Shown here: piece after piece, positions 8,970-17,767 of the stretch
Layout: each line of letters starts with the position of its first letter
Position numbering within the stretch: position 1 is the stretch's first letter
NCBI RefSeq assembly: GCF_028657195.3
Contig: NZ_JANCPR020000020.1
Span: forward strand, 62,001 to 126,000
Origin: Streptomyces iconiensis
GTDB taxonomy: Bacteria; Actinomycetota; Actinomycetes; Streptomycetales; Streptomycetaceae
Reading direction: 5' to 3'
Length of the DNA: 64,000 nucleotides
Program-made: the position numbers and the translations under genes
Notes under the pieces: model-generated
The model's database searches: none
What the model was told of the DNA's origin: nothing
What the model saw: only the letters and a program-made list of their open reading frames with translations

Positions 8970-8984
8970 ATATCGCATCGATAT
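8970..8984. promoter_or_regulatory. LysR-type binding site
   Basis: Perfect inverted repeat ATATCG-CAT-CGATAT, containing the LysR-family T-N11-A pattern (T8971, A8983). It is 9 bp before the LysR start and in the shared region with the divergent hydratase operon, so it may serve autoregulation and operon control. Confidence 0.65.
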
Positions 8985-8993
8985 GGTTCGCGG

Positions 8994-9902
8994 ATGGAAT
9001 TCCGTCACCTGCGGTACTTCGTGGTCCTCTCCGAGGAGCTGCACTTCGGCCGCGCCGCCGCGCGGCTCCACATGGCGCAGCCCCCGCTCTCGCAGCGCAT
9101 TCGCGATCTGGAACGGGAGTTGGGGGTGCGGCTCCTCGACCGGGACCGGCACCGCGTCCGGCTCACCGAGGCGGGCGCGCTGCTGCTGGAGTACGCGCGT
9201 CCCGTGCTGGACTCCGCCGACGCGGCACGCGAGGCGATGCGCCGTATCCGGCCCGGCGCCGCCGGGGTGCTGCGCGTGGGTGTACCGCCTGACACCGTTC
9301 CCGTCACGCTGCGTACGCTCGTGGACGCGTTCTCGGCGCGGGAGCCCGGCGTGCTGCTGGACCTCAACGAGATGACGACCGACGAGCAGTTGGCGCAGCT
9401 GCGCGAGGGCGGGCTCGACGTCGGCATGGTCCGCCACCCGACCGACACGGTCGGTCTGGAGTCGGGGCCCGTGGTGCACAGGCCGCTGGGCGTCGTCCTG
9501 CCCGTAGAACACCCGGCGGCCGAGGACGCTACGGTGCGCCTGCGGCGGCTGAACGGCTCGCCGCTGGTGATCTTCCCCCGGCTGATGGCGCCGAAGCTGT
9601 ACGACCACATGCTCACGGCCTGCCGCGACAACGGCTTCGTACCGGGCGCCATCCGGCACGCGCGCAACCCGCACTTCGTCCACGGCCTCGTCCTGGCGGG
9701 GCGCGGTGTGCACCTCAACGAGGAGCCCTCGGCCGGGCTGCCTCCGGGCCTCGTGTGGCGGCCCGTCGACGAGCAGAGCGGGAGGCTCACATGGTCGACC
9801 TCGGTGGTGTGGCCCCGCGCGCAGACGACGCCCGTGGTCGCCGCCTTCGCCGAGTGCGCGCTCTCGGGCCTGCGCGCCGCGGGACATGTCCCGCGGGACT
9901 GA
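8994..9902 (+). CDS. LysR-family transcriptional regulator
   Basis: Regulator of 302 residues, usual LTTR length. The winged helix-turn-helix is at ~1-60 (FGRAAARLHMAQPPLSQRI), followed by a linker helix and a periplasmic-binding-like co-inducer domain from ~90. It is divergent from the hydratase-ligase-transporter operon with a T-N11-A palindrome between them, the classic arrangement for an activator responding to the pathway's substrate or intermediate. Confidence 0.92.
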   Translation: MEFRHLRYFVVLSEELHFGRAAARLHMAQPPLSQRIRDLERELGVRLLDRDRHRVRLTEAGALLLEYARPVLDSADAAREAMRRIRPGAAGVLRVGVPPDTVPVTLRTLVDAFSAREPGVLLDLNEMTTDEQLAQLREGGLDVGMVRHPTDTVGLESGPVVHRPLGVVLPVEHPAAEDATVRLRRLNGSPLVIFPRLMAPKLYDHMLTACRDNGFVPGAIRHARNPHFVHGLVLAGRGVHLNEEPSAGLPPGLVWRPVDEQSGRLTWSTSVVWPRAQTTPVVAAFAECALSGLRAAGHVPRD

Positions 9903-10122
9903 GCCCGGTAAGCGCTGGGCAACCGTGCCCCGGCCCACGCCTTCCCGGCGCTTCTCCCTGAGGACTTGGACAAAGCGGAAGCAGAACTGGACTTCTGCGC
10001 AGGTGTCTTGACCGTGCACGGCCGAGACGGGATCAATAGCCCTGTCTGCTTGAACACCGCGCGTCCCGGCACCTGTGCCGCCCGTAAGGGGACGGCGCGC
10101 GCCCTGTCTGCCGGGAGGGCCC

Positions 10123-11424
10123 ATGTCGCACACCGGAATACGCACGGCCGCCGCCGCTGTCACGGCCGTCGCGGTTCTCGCCTCCGTCGCGGGGTGCGGA
10201 TCGGGCGGCGGTTCTGACGGCAAGAGCCTGCGCTACTGGTCCATGTGGACCGAGAACGAGCCGCAGGCCGAGGTGCTGAAGTCGGCGATCAAGGACTTCA
10301 CCAAGGACACCGGCATCAAGGTCGACGTCCAGTGGCAGGGCAGAACCGTGATGGAGAAGCTCGCGCCGACGCTGACCACCGGCAAGGTGCCCGATCTCGT
10401 CGACCAGTCCGACGACAAGATGTACCCGACCCTGATCGCCTCGGGCCGCGCCAAGGACCTCTCCGGCGTCTTCGACAGGCCGGCGACGGGCGAGAAGGGC
10501 CCGCTCTCCTCGAAGCTGAAGATGAGCTACATGGACTATCTGCGCGAACTGCCCGACGGCGGCGGCAAGAAGTGGATGGTTCCCTACGAGGTCACCTCGG
10601 TCAACCTCTGGTACGACGGCGCCGACAAGTCGGTGAAGGCCCCCGCGACCTGGGACGACCTCCTCGACACCTGCGCGCAGCTCAAGAAGAAGGACCGCGC
10701 CTGCATCTCGGCCGACGGTGACCAGCCGGTCTACATCGGCTGGTGGCTGGACTATCTGGCCGACCGTATCGGCGGCGACGGCGTCATGAAGAAGGCCATC
10801 ACCGACAAGTCCGGCAAGGGCTGGGACGACCCGGCCGTCAAGGAGGCAGCGGAGAAGGTCCGGGAGCTGGTCGACAAGGGCTACCTCCTCAAGGGCTTCG
10901 ACGCCAGCAAGTACCCCGAGCAGCAGAACCGCTGGGCCGAGGGCAAGGCGGCCTTCAACCTCAACGGGAGCTGGCTGCCCACGGAGACCGCGAAGTTCGC
11001 CAAGAAGGGCTTCGACGTCAAGGCGGCGCCCTTCCCCTCGGCCGTCCCCGGCAAGGGCGGCAAGCGGAACGCGACGGACGTGCGGCTGTTCGGCTTCGCG
11101 GTGCCCAAGCAGGCCAAGAACGCGGCGGCTGCGGAGAAGTTCATCTCGTACTTCATGGCAAAGAAGCGGCTCGACGGCATCGCCTCCAAGGCGGGCAACA
11201 TCACCCCGCGCCCCGACATCGAGGCGCCGCCCGTGCTCAAGGACGTCAAGGAGCAGCTGGAGTCCACGCCCTCGCGTGAGCAGATGCCCGGCTCGGTGAC
11301 CGACTACGTCGACAAGGTCTTCTACCCCGCTTACAAGGAGCTGTTCTTCGGCGAGGCCACTCCCGACCAGTTCCTCGCGAAGATCAAGAAGCTGCACACG
11401 GCCTACGCGAAGGCACGTCGCTGA
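10123..11424 (+). CDS. Extracellular sugar-binding lipoprotein of an ABC importer
   Basis: Solute-binding protein of 433 residues (SBP family 1, maltose/oligosaccharide type). The signal peptide ends in the lipobox LASVAGC with lipid-modified C25. ATG at 10123 follows GGGAGGGC. It is the first gene of a four-gene operon: its stop overlaps the first permease start (TGATG), and the last gene is a sulfatase. No ATPase is in the operon; like many Streptomyces CUT1 systems it may share a common MsiK-type ATPase encoded elsewhere. A weak GCAGAA/TTCTGC inverted repeat lies upstream at 9981-9998. Confidence 0.9.
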   Translation: MSHTGIRTAAAAVTAVAVLASVAGCGSGGGSDGKSLRYWSMWTENEPQAEVLKSAIKDFTKDTGIKVDVQWQGRTVMEKLAPTLTTGKVPDLVDQSDDKMYPTLIASGRAKDLSGVFDRPATGEKGPLSSKLKMSYMDYLRELPDGGGKKWMVPYEVTSVNLWYDGADKSVKAPATWDDLLDTCAQLKKKDRACISADGDQPVYIGWWLDYLADRIGGDGVMKKAITDKSGKGWDDPAVKEAAEKVRELVDKGYLLKGFDASKYPEQQNRWAEGKAAFNLNGSWLPTETAKFAKKGFDVKAAPFPSAVPGKGGKRNATDVRLFGFAVPKQAKNAAAAEKFISYFMAKKRLDGIASKAGNITPRPDIEAPPVLKDVKEQLESTPSREQMPGSVTDYVDKVFYPAYKELFFGEATPDQFLAKIKKLHTAYAKARR

Positions 11425-12380
11425 TGGCCGTGCTGACGGCGGGGCGCAGAGAAGGAGGCGGCCCGCCGGCGCTCTCCAGGAACAGGGAGACGCCGCTGGC
11501 GATCAAGCGGCGGCGGCTGTTCTGGCCGTTCGTCGCGCCCTCCCTGGCCTTCCTTGCGCTCTTCTACATCGGGCCGCTGCTCTTCGGTATCTGGACCAGC
11601 TTCCACCGCTGGGACGGCTTCTCGGCGATGGAGTGGAACGGCCTTGGCAGCTACCGCGCGCTGATCGACGATCCGTTCTTCCGTACCTCGATGCTGAACA
11701 CCTTCAAAATCCTGGTGTTCGTGGGCCTGGCCGTGTTCGTGCTGGCCTTCGCGCTGACGATGGTGCTGCGCGAGATGGCGGGCAAGAAGTTCGTCCGGGC
11801 CGTGATCTTCTTTCCGCACATCGTCAACGCGATGGTCTTCGGCGTACTCGCGGGGTTCCTGTTCAACCCGGGCGGGCTGGTCAACTCGGCACTGTCCGCG
11901 ATGGGCGTGCAGGATCCGCCCAAGTGGCTGGGCAGCGACAACATCTTTCCGCTGATCATGGCGACGATGGTGTGCACCTCGACCGGCTTCTACGTCGCCA
12001 TCATCATGGCCGCCGTCGACAACATCCCCACCTACCTCTACGAGGACGCCGAGCTGGCGGGCGCCGGTGCCTTCCGCAAGTTCTGGCACATCACCCTGCC
12101 GCTGAGCTGGGACGTGGTGACCGTGTGCGCCGTGCTGTGGACGATCAGCTCGGTCAAGGTCTTCGAGCTGGTGCTCGTGTTCGGCGGAACGTTCACCACC
12201 AACGGGCCGCCGATCGAGACCTGGACGAGCGCGCTGTACATCTACCGCAACGCCTTCGCCGGCAGCGACATCCCGCAGTTCGGCGTGGTCTGCGCGGCGG
12301 GGATCACCAGCCTGGTGCTGGTGGCCGTCTTCACCGTGGTGCTGCGCCGGCTGATGCGCCGTGACCCCGTCGAGTACTGA
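11424..12380 (+). CDS. Carbohydrate ABC permease 1 (MalF/UgpA-like)
   Basis: Six-helix permease of 318 residues, CUT1 family. The N-terminal ~28 residues are a charged cytoplasmic leader, then TM1 (PFVAPSLAFLALFYIGPLLF). The EAA loop motif that docks the ATPase is EDAELAGAGAFRKFWHITLP. Translation is coupled to the binding protein by a 1-nt overlap. It would form the heterodimeric channel with the next gene. Confidence 0.93.
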   Translation: MAVLTAGRREGGGPPALSRNRETPLAIKRRRLFWPFVAPSLAFLALFYIGPLLFGIWTSFHRWDGFSAMEWNGLGSYRALIDDPFFRTSMLNTFKILVFVGLAVFVLAFALTMVLREMAGKKFVRAVIFFPHIVNAMVFGVLAGFLFNPGGLVNSALSAMGVQDPPKWLGSDNIFPLIMATMVCTSTGFYVAIIMAAVDNIPTYLYEDAELAGAGAFRKFWHITLPLSWDVVTVCAVLWTISSVKVFELVLVFGGTFTTNGPPIETWTSALYIYRNAFAGSDIPQFGVVCAAGITSLVLVAVFTVVLRRLMRRDPVEY

Positions 12381-12393
12381 GGAGGTGAGCCCC

Positions 12394-13320
12394 GTGACCC
12401 CCATGACCCCCGCGACCGCCGACCCGGCGACCCCGCCGGCGCACGTGCCGCAGCCCGGGCAGGCCGCGCCCAGGCGTTCCCGGGCCGAGCGCGCGCGGGT
12501 GAGCCCGGTGCGCACGGTCGGCATCGGGCTGATCTGGCTGTTCGTCGCGCTCAGCCTGGGGCTGCTCGTATGGATGCTGCTGACCTCGCTGCGCGACTCC
12601 CGCGCGATCTTCGCCGAACCGTGGTCGCTGCCCGACCCGTTCAAGCTGTCCAACTACACGACGGCGTTCGACTCGGGATTCGGCCGGGCCGCCTTCAACA
12701 GCGTGCTGGTCAGCGGCTCGGCCGCGCTGGTCTCCGTGGTGCTGGCAGCGCCCGCCGCCTACGCGCTCAGCCGCCGGCTGAACCGGCTCGCGGGGCCGCT
12801 GACGATGCTGTTCGTGCTGGGGCTCGGCGTGCCGGGACAGGTGCTGCTGATCCCCGTGTTCTTCATGCTGACCGAGGTCGACCTGGTGGACTCGCTGCCC
12901 GGCCTCTTCCTCGTCTACGTCGGCATCGCGATGCCGTTCACCGTCTTCCTGCTCACCGGGTTCTTCCGCGGGCTGCCGGGCGAACTGGAGGAGGCGGCGG
13001 CGCTGGACGGCGCCTCGCCCGCGCGGACGTTCTGGCAGATCGTGCTGCCACTGGCCCGCTCCGGGCTGATCACCGCCTTCATCCTCCAGCTCATCAACAA
13101 CTGGAACGAGACGCTCTTCGCGCTGTCCCTGATGCAGAGCAACGACAACTTCACACTCCCGCTCGTCCTGGCCCGCTTCATCGGCGAGCAGCAGTACAAG
13201 GGCGCCGACTGGGGCGGGATGTTCGCGGGGCTCTGTCTGATCGTGGCACCGATGCTGATCATGTACGGCTGGCTGTCCCGGCGGATCATCACCGGCATGA
13301 CCCTGGGGATCGGCAAGTGA
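12394..13320 (+). CDS. Carbohydrate ABC permease 2 (MalG/UgpE-like)
   Basis: Partner permease of 308 residues, CUT1 family. EAA motif: EEAAALDGASPARTFWQIVLP. The GTG at 12394 is preferred over an in-frame GTG at 12361 because GGAGGTGAG sits 8 nt upstream of it, immediately after the stop of permease 1. Its own stop overlaps the sulfatase start in a GTGA, so import and sulfatase are made together. Confidence 0.92.
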   Translation: MTPMTPATADPATPPAHVPQPGQAAPRRSRAERARVSPVRTVGIGLIWLFVALSLGLLVWMLLTSLRDSRAIFAEPWSLPDPFKLSNYTTAFDSGFGRAAFNSVLVSGSAALVSVVLAAPAAYALSRRLNRLAGPLTMLFVLGLGVPGQVLLIPVFFMLTEVDLVDSLPGLFLVYVGIAMPFTVFLLTGFFRGLPGELEEAAALDGASPARTFWQIVLPLARSGLITAFILQLINNWNETLFALSLMQSNDNFTLPLVLARFIGEQQYKGADWGGMFAGLCLIVAPMLIMYGWLSRRIITGMTLGIGK

Positions 13321-14846
13321 CCGGGCCCGCGCAGCCCTCCCCCAACGTCGTGCTGATCTGCGTCGACCAGTGGCGCGGCGACTGCCTCTCGGCCGCCGGC
13401 CACCCTGTGGTGCGTACCCCGTATCTGGACGCGTTCGCCGCACGCGGCACCCGGTTCAGCTCCGCCTACTCCGCGACACCGACCTGTGTACCGGCCCGCG
13501 CCGCGCTGCACACCGGGCTGTCGCAGACCGGGCACGGCCGCGTCGGGTACGAGGACGGGGTGCCGTGGACGTACGACACGACGCTGGCCGGCGCCTTCGG
13601 TGACGCGGGCTACCAGACAAAGTGCGTCGGCAAGATGCACGTCCACCCCGAGCGGGCACGCCTCGGCTTCGACGACGTCGAACTCCACGACGGGTACCTG
13701 CACTTCAGCCGCGACCGCACCCGCGACCCCCGGCTCTACGACGACTACCTCGCCTGGCTCTCCGAGCAGGAGGGCGCGGGCGCCGCCGCCGATTACGCGG
13801 ATCACGGGCTGGACTGCAACTCGTGCGTGGCACGCCCCTGGGACAAGGCCGAGCGGCTGCACCCGACCAACTGGGCCACCAGCCGCGCCATCGACTTCCT
13901 CTACCGGCGCGATCCCCAGGCGCCGTTCTTCCTGTTCCTCTCCTACCACCGCCCCCACCCGCCCTACGACCCGCCCGCCTGGGCCTTCGACCAGTACCTC
14001 GCCGCTCCCCCGGGAGAGCCGCCGATCGGCGACTTGGCCGAGGACTACGCACCGTGGCGGCGCGACGGGCTCGACGACGCGTTCGTCGGCCGGATGGACC
14101 CGGTCACCTGGCACCGGGCACGCGCCGGCTACTACGGGCACATGGCCCACCTGGACCAGCAGATCAACAGGTTCCTCCAGACGCTCGCCGAGTTCGGGCC
14201 AGGACCAGGGCCCGAACCTGGGGCAAGCGCGGGGGCCGCCGGGGCCGCGAGGGAGACGGTGGTCGCCTTCGTCTCGGACCACGGCGAGATGCTCGGCGAA
14301 CACGGACTGTGGCGCAAGGGCTACCCGTACGAGGGTTCGGCGCGGGTGCCGCTCCTGCTGGCGGGCCCCGGTGTGCCGGCGGACACGGTGTGCGACACGG
14401 TCGCCGAGCTGCGCGATGTGATGCCGACGCTGCTGGACGCCGCCGGAGTTCCCGTTCCCGAGGGCCTGGACGGGCACAGCCTGCTTCCGGCCGCGCGGGG
14501 TGAGTCACCCCGCGTACGTGAGTGGCTGCACGGCGAACACGTGCTGCTCGGGCAGTCCCTGCAGTGGCTGACCGACGGACGCGAGAAGTACGTGTGGATG
14601 TCGGGCAGCGGCACGGAACAGCTCTTCGACCTGGCTGAGGACCCCGGCGAACTGACCGATCTCGCCCGGGACCCGGCCGCGGCGCACCGGGTCGAGCGGT
14701 GGCGTGCCCGGCTCGTGTCCGAGCTGTCGGGCAGGCCCGAGGGCTTCGTCGCGCGCGGCGCGCTGGTGCCGGGCCGCCCCGTCGATCCCGTACTCCCCCA
14801 CCTGCGGGAACGGGCCCGGGGGCAGGACGCGGCCCGCGAGAGGTGA
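13317..14846 (+). CDS. Sulfatase (formylglycine type), cytoplasmic
   Basis: Sulfatase of the alkaline-phosphatase fold, 509 residues. The formylglycine signature CVPAR is at 57-61, so C57 would be converted by a formylglycine-generating enzyme; metal-ligand D17 (VDQW) and SDHGE are also present. There is no signal peptide, so it should act in the cytoplasm. The GTGA overlap with the sugar permease ties it to the importer, which suggests uptake of a sulfated sugar or sulfate ester followed by intracellular desulfation. A choline-sulfatase-like or phosphonate-hydrolase activity cannot be excluded. Confidence 0.88.
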   Translation: MTGPAQPSPNVVLICVDQWRGDCLSAAGHPVVRTPYLDAFAARGTRFSSAYSATPTCVPARAALHTGLSQTGHGRVGYEDGVPWTYDTTLAGAFGDAGYQTKCVGKMHVHPERARLGFDDVELHDGYLHFSRDRTRDPRLYDDYLAWLSEQEGAGAAADYADHGLDCNSCVARPWDKAERLHPTNWATSRAIDFLYRRDPQAPFFLFLSYHRPHPPYDPPAWAFDQYLAAPPGEPPIGDLAEDYAPWRRDGLDDAFVGRMDPVTWHRARAGYYGHMAHLDQQINRFLQTLAEFGPGPGPEPGASAGAAGAARETVVAFVSDHGEMLGEHGLWRKGYPYEGSARVPLLLAGPGVPADTVCDTVAELRDVMPTLLDAAGVPVPEGLDGHSLLPAARGESPRVREWLHGEHVLLGQSLQWLTDGREKYVWMSGSGTEQLFDLAEDPGELTDLARDPAAAHRVERWRARLVSELSGRPEGFVARGALVPGRPVDPVLPHLRERARGQDAARER

Positions 14847-14865
14847 GCGGGCGGCGGCGGTGCGG

Positions 14866-15243
14866 TCAGCCCGGGCCGCCGCTGCCGAACGAGCCGCTCT
14901 TGCCCGGAGTCCACTTGCCGTGCTCGGCCGGCTCCCCGGGGTGCTTGTCACGGTCGGCGTTGTCGTGCACGCCCACGTGCGGGAGCCGCCGTACGCCGTC
15001 CTGCGGCAGCTCGTCCGGCTCCCTGTTCTCCATGATCTCGTCGACGGGCCCCTCGTCGGGCAGCTTCGGCTGCTCCTCGGGAGGCGGGACCGGCGGCTCG
15101 CGCCTGCGGACACGTATGCCCAGCCACACCGCCGCGATCAGCACTCCGACGACGACGAGCCCCACGACGAGCGGGAAGATGCCGACCAGATGATCGCGCT
15201 CGACGGCCTGCTCCAGCGCGGTCTGCGCGAGATATGTGTCCAT
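14866..15243 (-). CDS. DUF6479 single-pass membrane protein
   Basis: Small protein of 125 residues with one strong hydrophobic helix (~22-42: GIFPLVVGLVVVGVLIAAVW), an RRRE stop-transfer sequence and a long Pro/Glu/Gly-rich cytoplasmic tail. It matches the Streptomyces DUF6479 layout; function unknown. AAGGGG precedes the ATG. It converges on the sulfatase with a 19-bp gap. Confidence 0.7.
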   Translation of the reverse strand: MDTYLAQTALEQAVERDHLVGIFPLVVGLVVVGVLIAAVWLGIRVRRREPPVPPPEEQPKLPDEGPVDEIMENREPDELPQDGVRRLPHVGVHDNADRDKHPGEPAEHGKWTPGKSGSFGSGGPG

Positions 15244-15282
15244 GTGCTCTACCCCTTGGATCGCGGGTGTCGACCCCTTGGA

Positions 15283-16023
15283 TCACGGGTGTCGCCCTTC
15301 GGGGTTTCCCGCCTCGTGCCCGGAAAACCCCTCGCGCCCGTTCACGGCGATCATTCCGGGGATGTCGCCCAGTTCCGCCACCAGCTCGGGGATGGAACCG
15401 CGCCCTGAGAGGCCCAGAGTGAGCTGTGTACGGCCCGACTGGGGCTCCTGTGTGCTCGCGGAGTCCGTCTCCGCGACCGCGAAACCGTGCTCCGTGCACA
15501 GGGCGAGCGCTGCGCGCAGCACCCCTCGGCCGTCCTCGTAGGACAGCAGCAGCCGGGTCGGCTCCCCGTCGGGCAGGTGGTCGCCGAGCTTGGTGAAGCC
15601 CCATACGGCCAGGAAGTGCAGTGCCACCACGGCGACGGCCAGCAGCGGCAGTCCAGCGCCGCAAGCCATGCCGACGGCGGCCGAGACCCAGACGATGGCC
15701 GCCGTGGTCAGCCCGCGCACGATGTCGCGGCGCACGAAGATGACGCCGCCGCCCAGGAACCCGACCCCGGAGACGACCTGCGCCGCCACCCGGGACGGGT
15801 CGAAGGCGACGTCCGAGAGGCCGATCAGGTCGGTGAAGCCGTACTTGCTGACGAGCATGAACAGCGCGGCGCCCAGCCCCACGACCGTGTGCGTGCGCAG
15901 CCCCGCGCTCTTCCGCTTCGCACGCCGCTCCAGCCCTATGAGCGACGTGAGAACGAACGCGAGTGCCAGGTCGGCCAGTTGGGGCCACCCCTGCCCCATG
16001 TGGGAGTAGAACGCGTCCGGCAT
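15283..16023 (-). CDS. MgtC/SapB-family membrane protein
   Basis: Protein of 246 residues with an N-terminal MgtC domain of about five helices (family motifs SLIGLERR at 32-39 and GVGFLGGGVIF) and a C-terminal ~75-residue soluble part resembling an ACT-like domain. MgtC proteins are tied to survival at low Mg2+ and membrane-potential control, but transport has not been shown for most. AAGGGGCAG precedes the ATG. The short spacer after it (15256-15297) holds two copies of CCCCTTGGATC(G/A)CGGGTGTCG-like sequence. Confidence 0.88.
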   Translation of the reverse strand: MPDAFYSHMGQGWPQLADLALAFVLTSLIGLERRAKRKSAGLRTHTVVGLGAALFMLVSKYGFTDLIGLSDVAFDPSRVAAQVVSGVGFLGGGVIFVRRDIVRGLTTAAIVWVSAAVGMACGAGLPLLAVAVVALHFLAVWGFTKLGDHLPDGEPTRLLLSYEDGRGVLRAALALCTEHGFAVAETDSASTQEPQSGRTQLTLGLSGRGSIPELVAELGDIPGMIAVNGREGFSGHEAGNPEGRHP

Positions 16024-16088
16024 GACGGACTGCCCCTTCCAATGCGCCTCGGACCTGCTACGACGGGTCGCGAGGATACGCCGGAGAG

Positions 16089-16373
16089 TCAGCCCTGGCC
16101 GTCGGTGGGGAGCAGCGGACCCAGCGGTCCGAGGTCCAGGTTCAGGTCCTCGGGCGTCAGTCCGAAGCGCTCACGCAGGAGTTCCATGCGGTCCTCCAGC
16201 AGCATGAGCGTCATGCCGATCCGCTCTTCCTCCTCCTCGCTGAGGTCCCCGACCTCGACCCTGCGCAGGGCCTGCCGTTCCATGAGCTGTCTCAGCAGTT
16301 CGACGACGGTCAGTACCAGTGCTGCCAGATCGCGTTCCAGGGTGTCCGGGTCGAAGTCGAGGCGGCGCGTCAC
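16089..16373 (-). CDS. gvpK: Gas vesicle protein GvpK
   Basis: GvpK family accessory protein of 94 residues (LDFDPDTLERDLAALVLTV at the N-terminus, EEEEERIGMTLMLLEDRM in the middle). It is required for gas-vesicle assembly in systems studied, with an unclear biochemical role. GTG start overlaps the stop of the preceding gene by 4 nt; it is the last gene of the minus-strand gvp operon. Confidence 0.9.
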   Translation of the reverse strand: MTRRLDFDPDTLERDLAALVLTVVELLRQLMERQALRRVEVGDLSEEEEERIGMTLMLLEDRMELLRERFGLTPEDLNLDLGPLGPLLPTDGQG

Positions 16374-16681
16374 AGCGGCTGCCCTCCCTCCCAGGGGGAC
16401 GGTACGTTCTCGTTGACGGAGCTGATCAGGGCGCGCAGATCCACTCGAACGAGATCGACATCGGCGATCGAGAGGGTGAGGCTGCCGGTCACCACGACCC
16501 CGGCACCGACCACCCTGTCGAGCAGATCGACGAGGGAGACCTCGCGCCGCGCCATCGGCTGGTAGGTGCCGTCACGGGCGCGCGGCGCGTACGGCTCGGG
16601 CCACGTTCCCGGCTGCGGCTCCGCCTCCGCCTCCGGTCCTGCCTCCGCCCCCGGTCCCGGTTCCGGCAGGGCGCCGTTCAC
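16370..16681 (-). CDS. gvpS: Gas vesicle protein GvpS (GvpA-like)
   Basis: GvpA-superfamily protein of 103 residues. The GvpA-like core is the last ~60 residues (MARREVSLVDLLDRVVGAGV onward). The GTG at 16681 overlaps the GvpL stop (GTGA) and gives a 42-residue N-terminal extension rich in Glu, Pro and Ala; an internal ATG at 16555 would start exactly at the conserved core and could be the true start. Position between gvpL and gvpK matches the Streptomyces order. Confidence 0.85.
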   Translation of the reverse strand: MNGALPEPGPGAEAGPEAEAEPQPGTWPEPYAPRARDGTYQPMARREVSLVDLLDRVVGAGVVVTGSLTLSIADVDLVRVDLRALISSVNENVPSPWEGGQPL

Positions 16682-17460
16682 CGGGACTCCGTGGCGCGTT
16701 CCGCCGCGGCGAAGGAGTACGGCGCCCAGGGGCCCGTCAGTTCCACGCGGATGTTCGGGTCGTGTCCGGCGAGCTGATCGAGGCGCGCGACGAAGTCCTC
16801 TGAGGTGTCGCGCGGTACGAGATACGCGGCGTTCAGCAGGTTCTGGCCCGGGATCCGCGAGAGCTTGGGGTTCTGCGCCGGATAGATCCTGATGTCCTCC
16901 GCGTAACCGGACAGGGCGGCGTGCAGGGCCCTGCCGAGCTGTTCGGCCTCCTCCAGGACGTTCTCGCGCGCGGTGACGGCACGCCTGCGGCTGCGCAGGT
17001 AGTCGCGCCCGCTGGTGGGCGCGGGGCGTGCCGGTTCTGCGGGCTGCGGGGCCGGCTGCTCGGCGTAGACCTTCACGCCCCACTCGACCCGGCCGTCCAG
17101 CCGCGCCAGCGTCTCCGTGAACTCCGCGTGCCCCGCCTCCAGCGCGCGGCGCACGCCCTCGTCGTCGCGGTAGAGGGTCGCGAGCCGCAGCGGCAGCGGG
17201 CAGGTGACGGCGGTGAGCGCGTCCACGACGGCCTGGTGTGCGCGCGCCGTGGCGGAGACCCAGTCCAGGTCCTCCAGGTGAGCGCGCAGCGGCTCTTCGC
17301 CGAAGTCGTCCCCGGGCACGTCGCTGAGGACGGCGACCAGGTCGCCGTGGCGCAGGGTGCGGGGGACGGTGTCCCCCACGCCCCGCAGGTCCCCGGCCAG
17401 TGCCGTGGGGAAGGGCGCCGTGACCGCGTACACGTAGCGGAGTTCAGCGTCGCTCTTCAC
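16678..17460 (-). CDS. gvpL: Gas vesicle protein GvpL/GvpF family
   Basis: GvpF/L-family assembly protein of 260 residues, beginning with the family's YVYAVT strand and ending GPWAPYSFAAAE. A Pro/Ala-rich stretch near 133-150 separates the two ferredoxin-like and helical parts. These proteins bind GvpA during nucleation. The start lies 17 nt inside the gvpJ gene. It is named L rather than F from its place after gvpJ. Confidence 0.88.
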   Translation of the reverse strand: MKSDAELRYVYAVTAPFPTALAGDLRGVGDTVPRTLRHGDLVAVLSDVPGDDFGEEPLRAHLEDLDWVSATARAHQAVVDALTAVTCPLPLRLATLYRDDEGVRRALEAGHAEFTETLARLDGRVEWGVKVYAEQPAPQPAEPARPAPTSGRDYLRSRRRAVTARENVLEEAEQLGRALHAALSGYAEDIRIYPAQNPKLSRIPGQNLLNAAYLVPRDTSEDFVARLDQLAGHDPNIRVELTGPWAPYSFAAAERATESR

Positions 17461-17767
17461 CGCGGCTCCCTTCCAGTTCCTCGATGCGGTGGCGCAACCG
17501 CTTGTTCTCCTCCGTGAGCTGGCCCTTTCGCGCGCTCGAACTCAGCGCCGGATCGGTCTCCCACCAGTCGATGCCCATCTCCTTGGCCTTGTCGACGGAG
17601 GCGACGATCAACCGGAGTTTGATCGTGAGCAGTTCGATGTCGAGCAGGTTGATGCGGATGTCACCCGCGATCACGACGCCCTTGTCGAGGACGCGTTCGA
17701 GGATGTCGGCGAGGTTGGAGCCGCCGTCGCTCTCGTACCGCTGCGGGAGCCTGCTGGGAGTGGTCAC
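17444..17767 (-). CDS. gvpJ: Gas vesicle protein GvpJ (GvpA-like)
   Basis: GvpA-superfamily minor shell or tip protein of 107 residues. The core LADILERVLDKGVVIAGDIRINLLDIELLTIKLRLIVASVDKA (~19-61) is followed by MGIDWWETDPAL, a GvpJ-type feature, and a charged helical tail. It overlaps gvpZ by 4 nt. Confidence 0.9.
   Translation of the reverse strand: MTTPSRLPQRYESDGGSNLADILERVLDKGVVIAGDIRINLLDIELLTIKLRLIVASVDKAKEMGIDWWETDPALSSSARKGQLTEENKRLRHRIEELEGSRGEERR

Noticed and set aside
9981..9998. GCAGAA/TTCTGC dyad as operator of the sugar ABC operon
   Set aside because: Six-base arms with a 6-nt centre can arise by chance; no match to known sugar-repressor sites.
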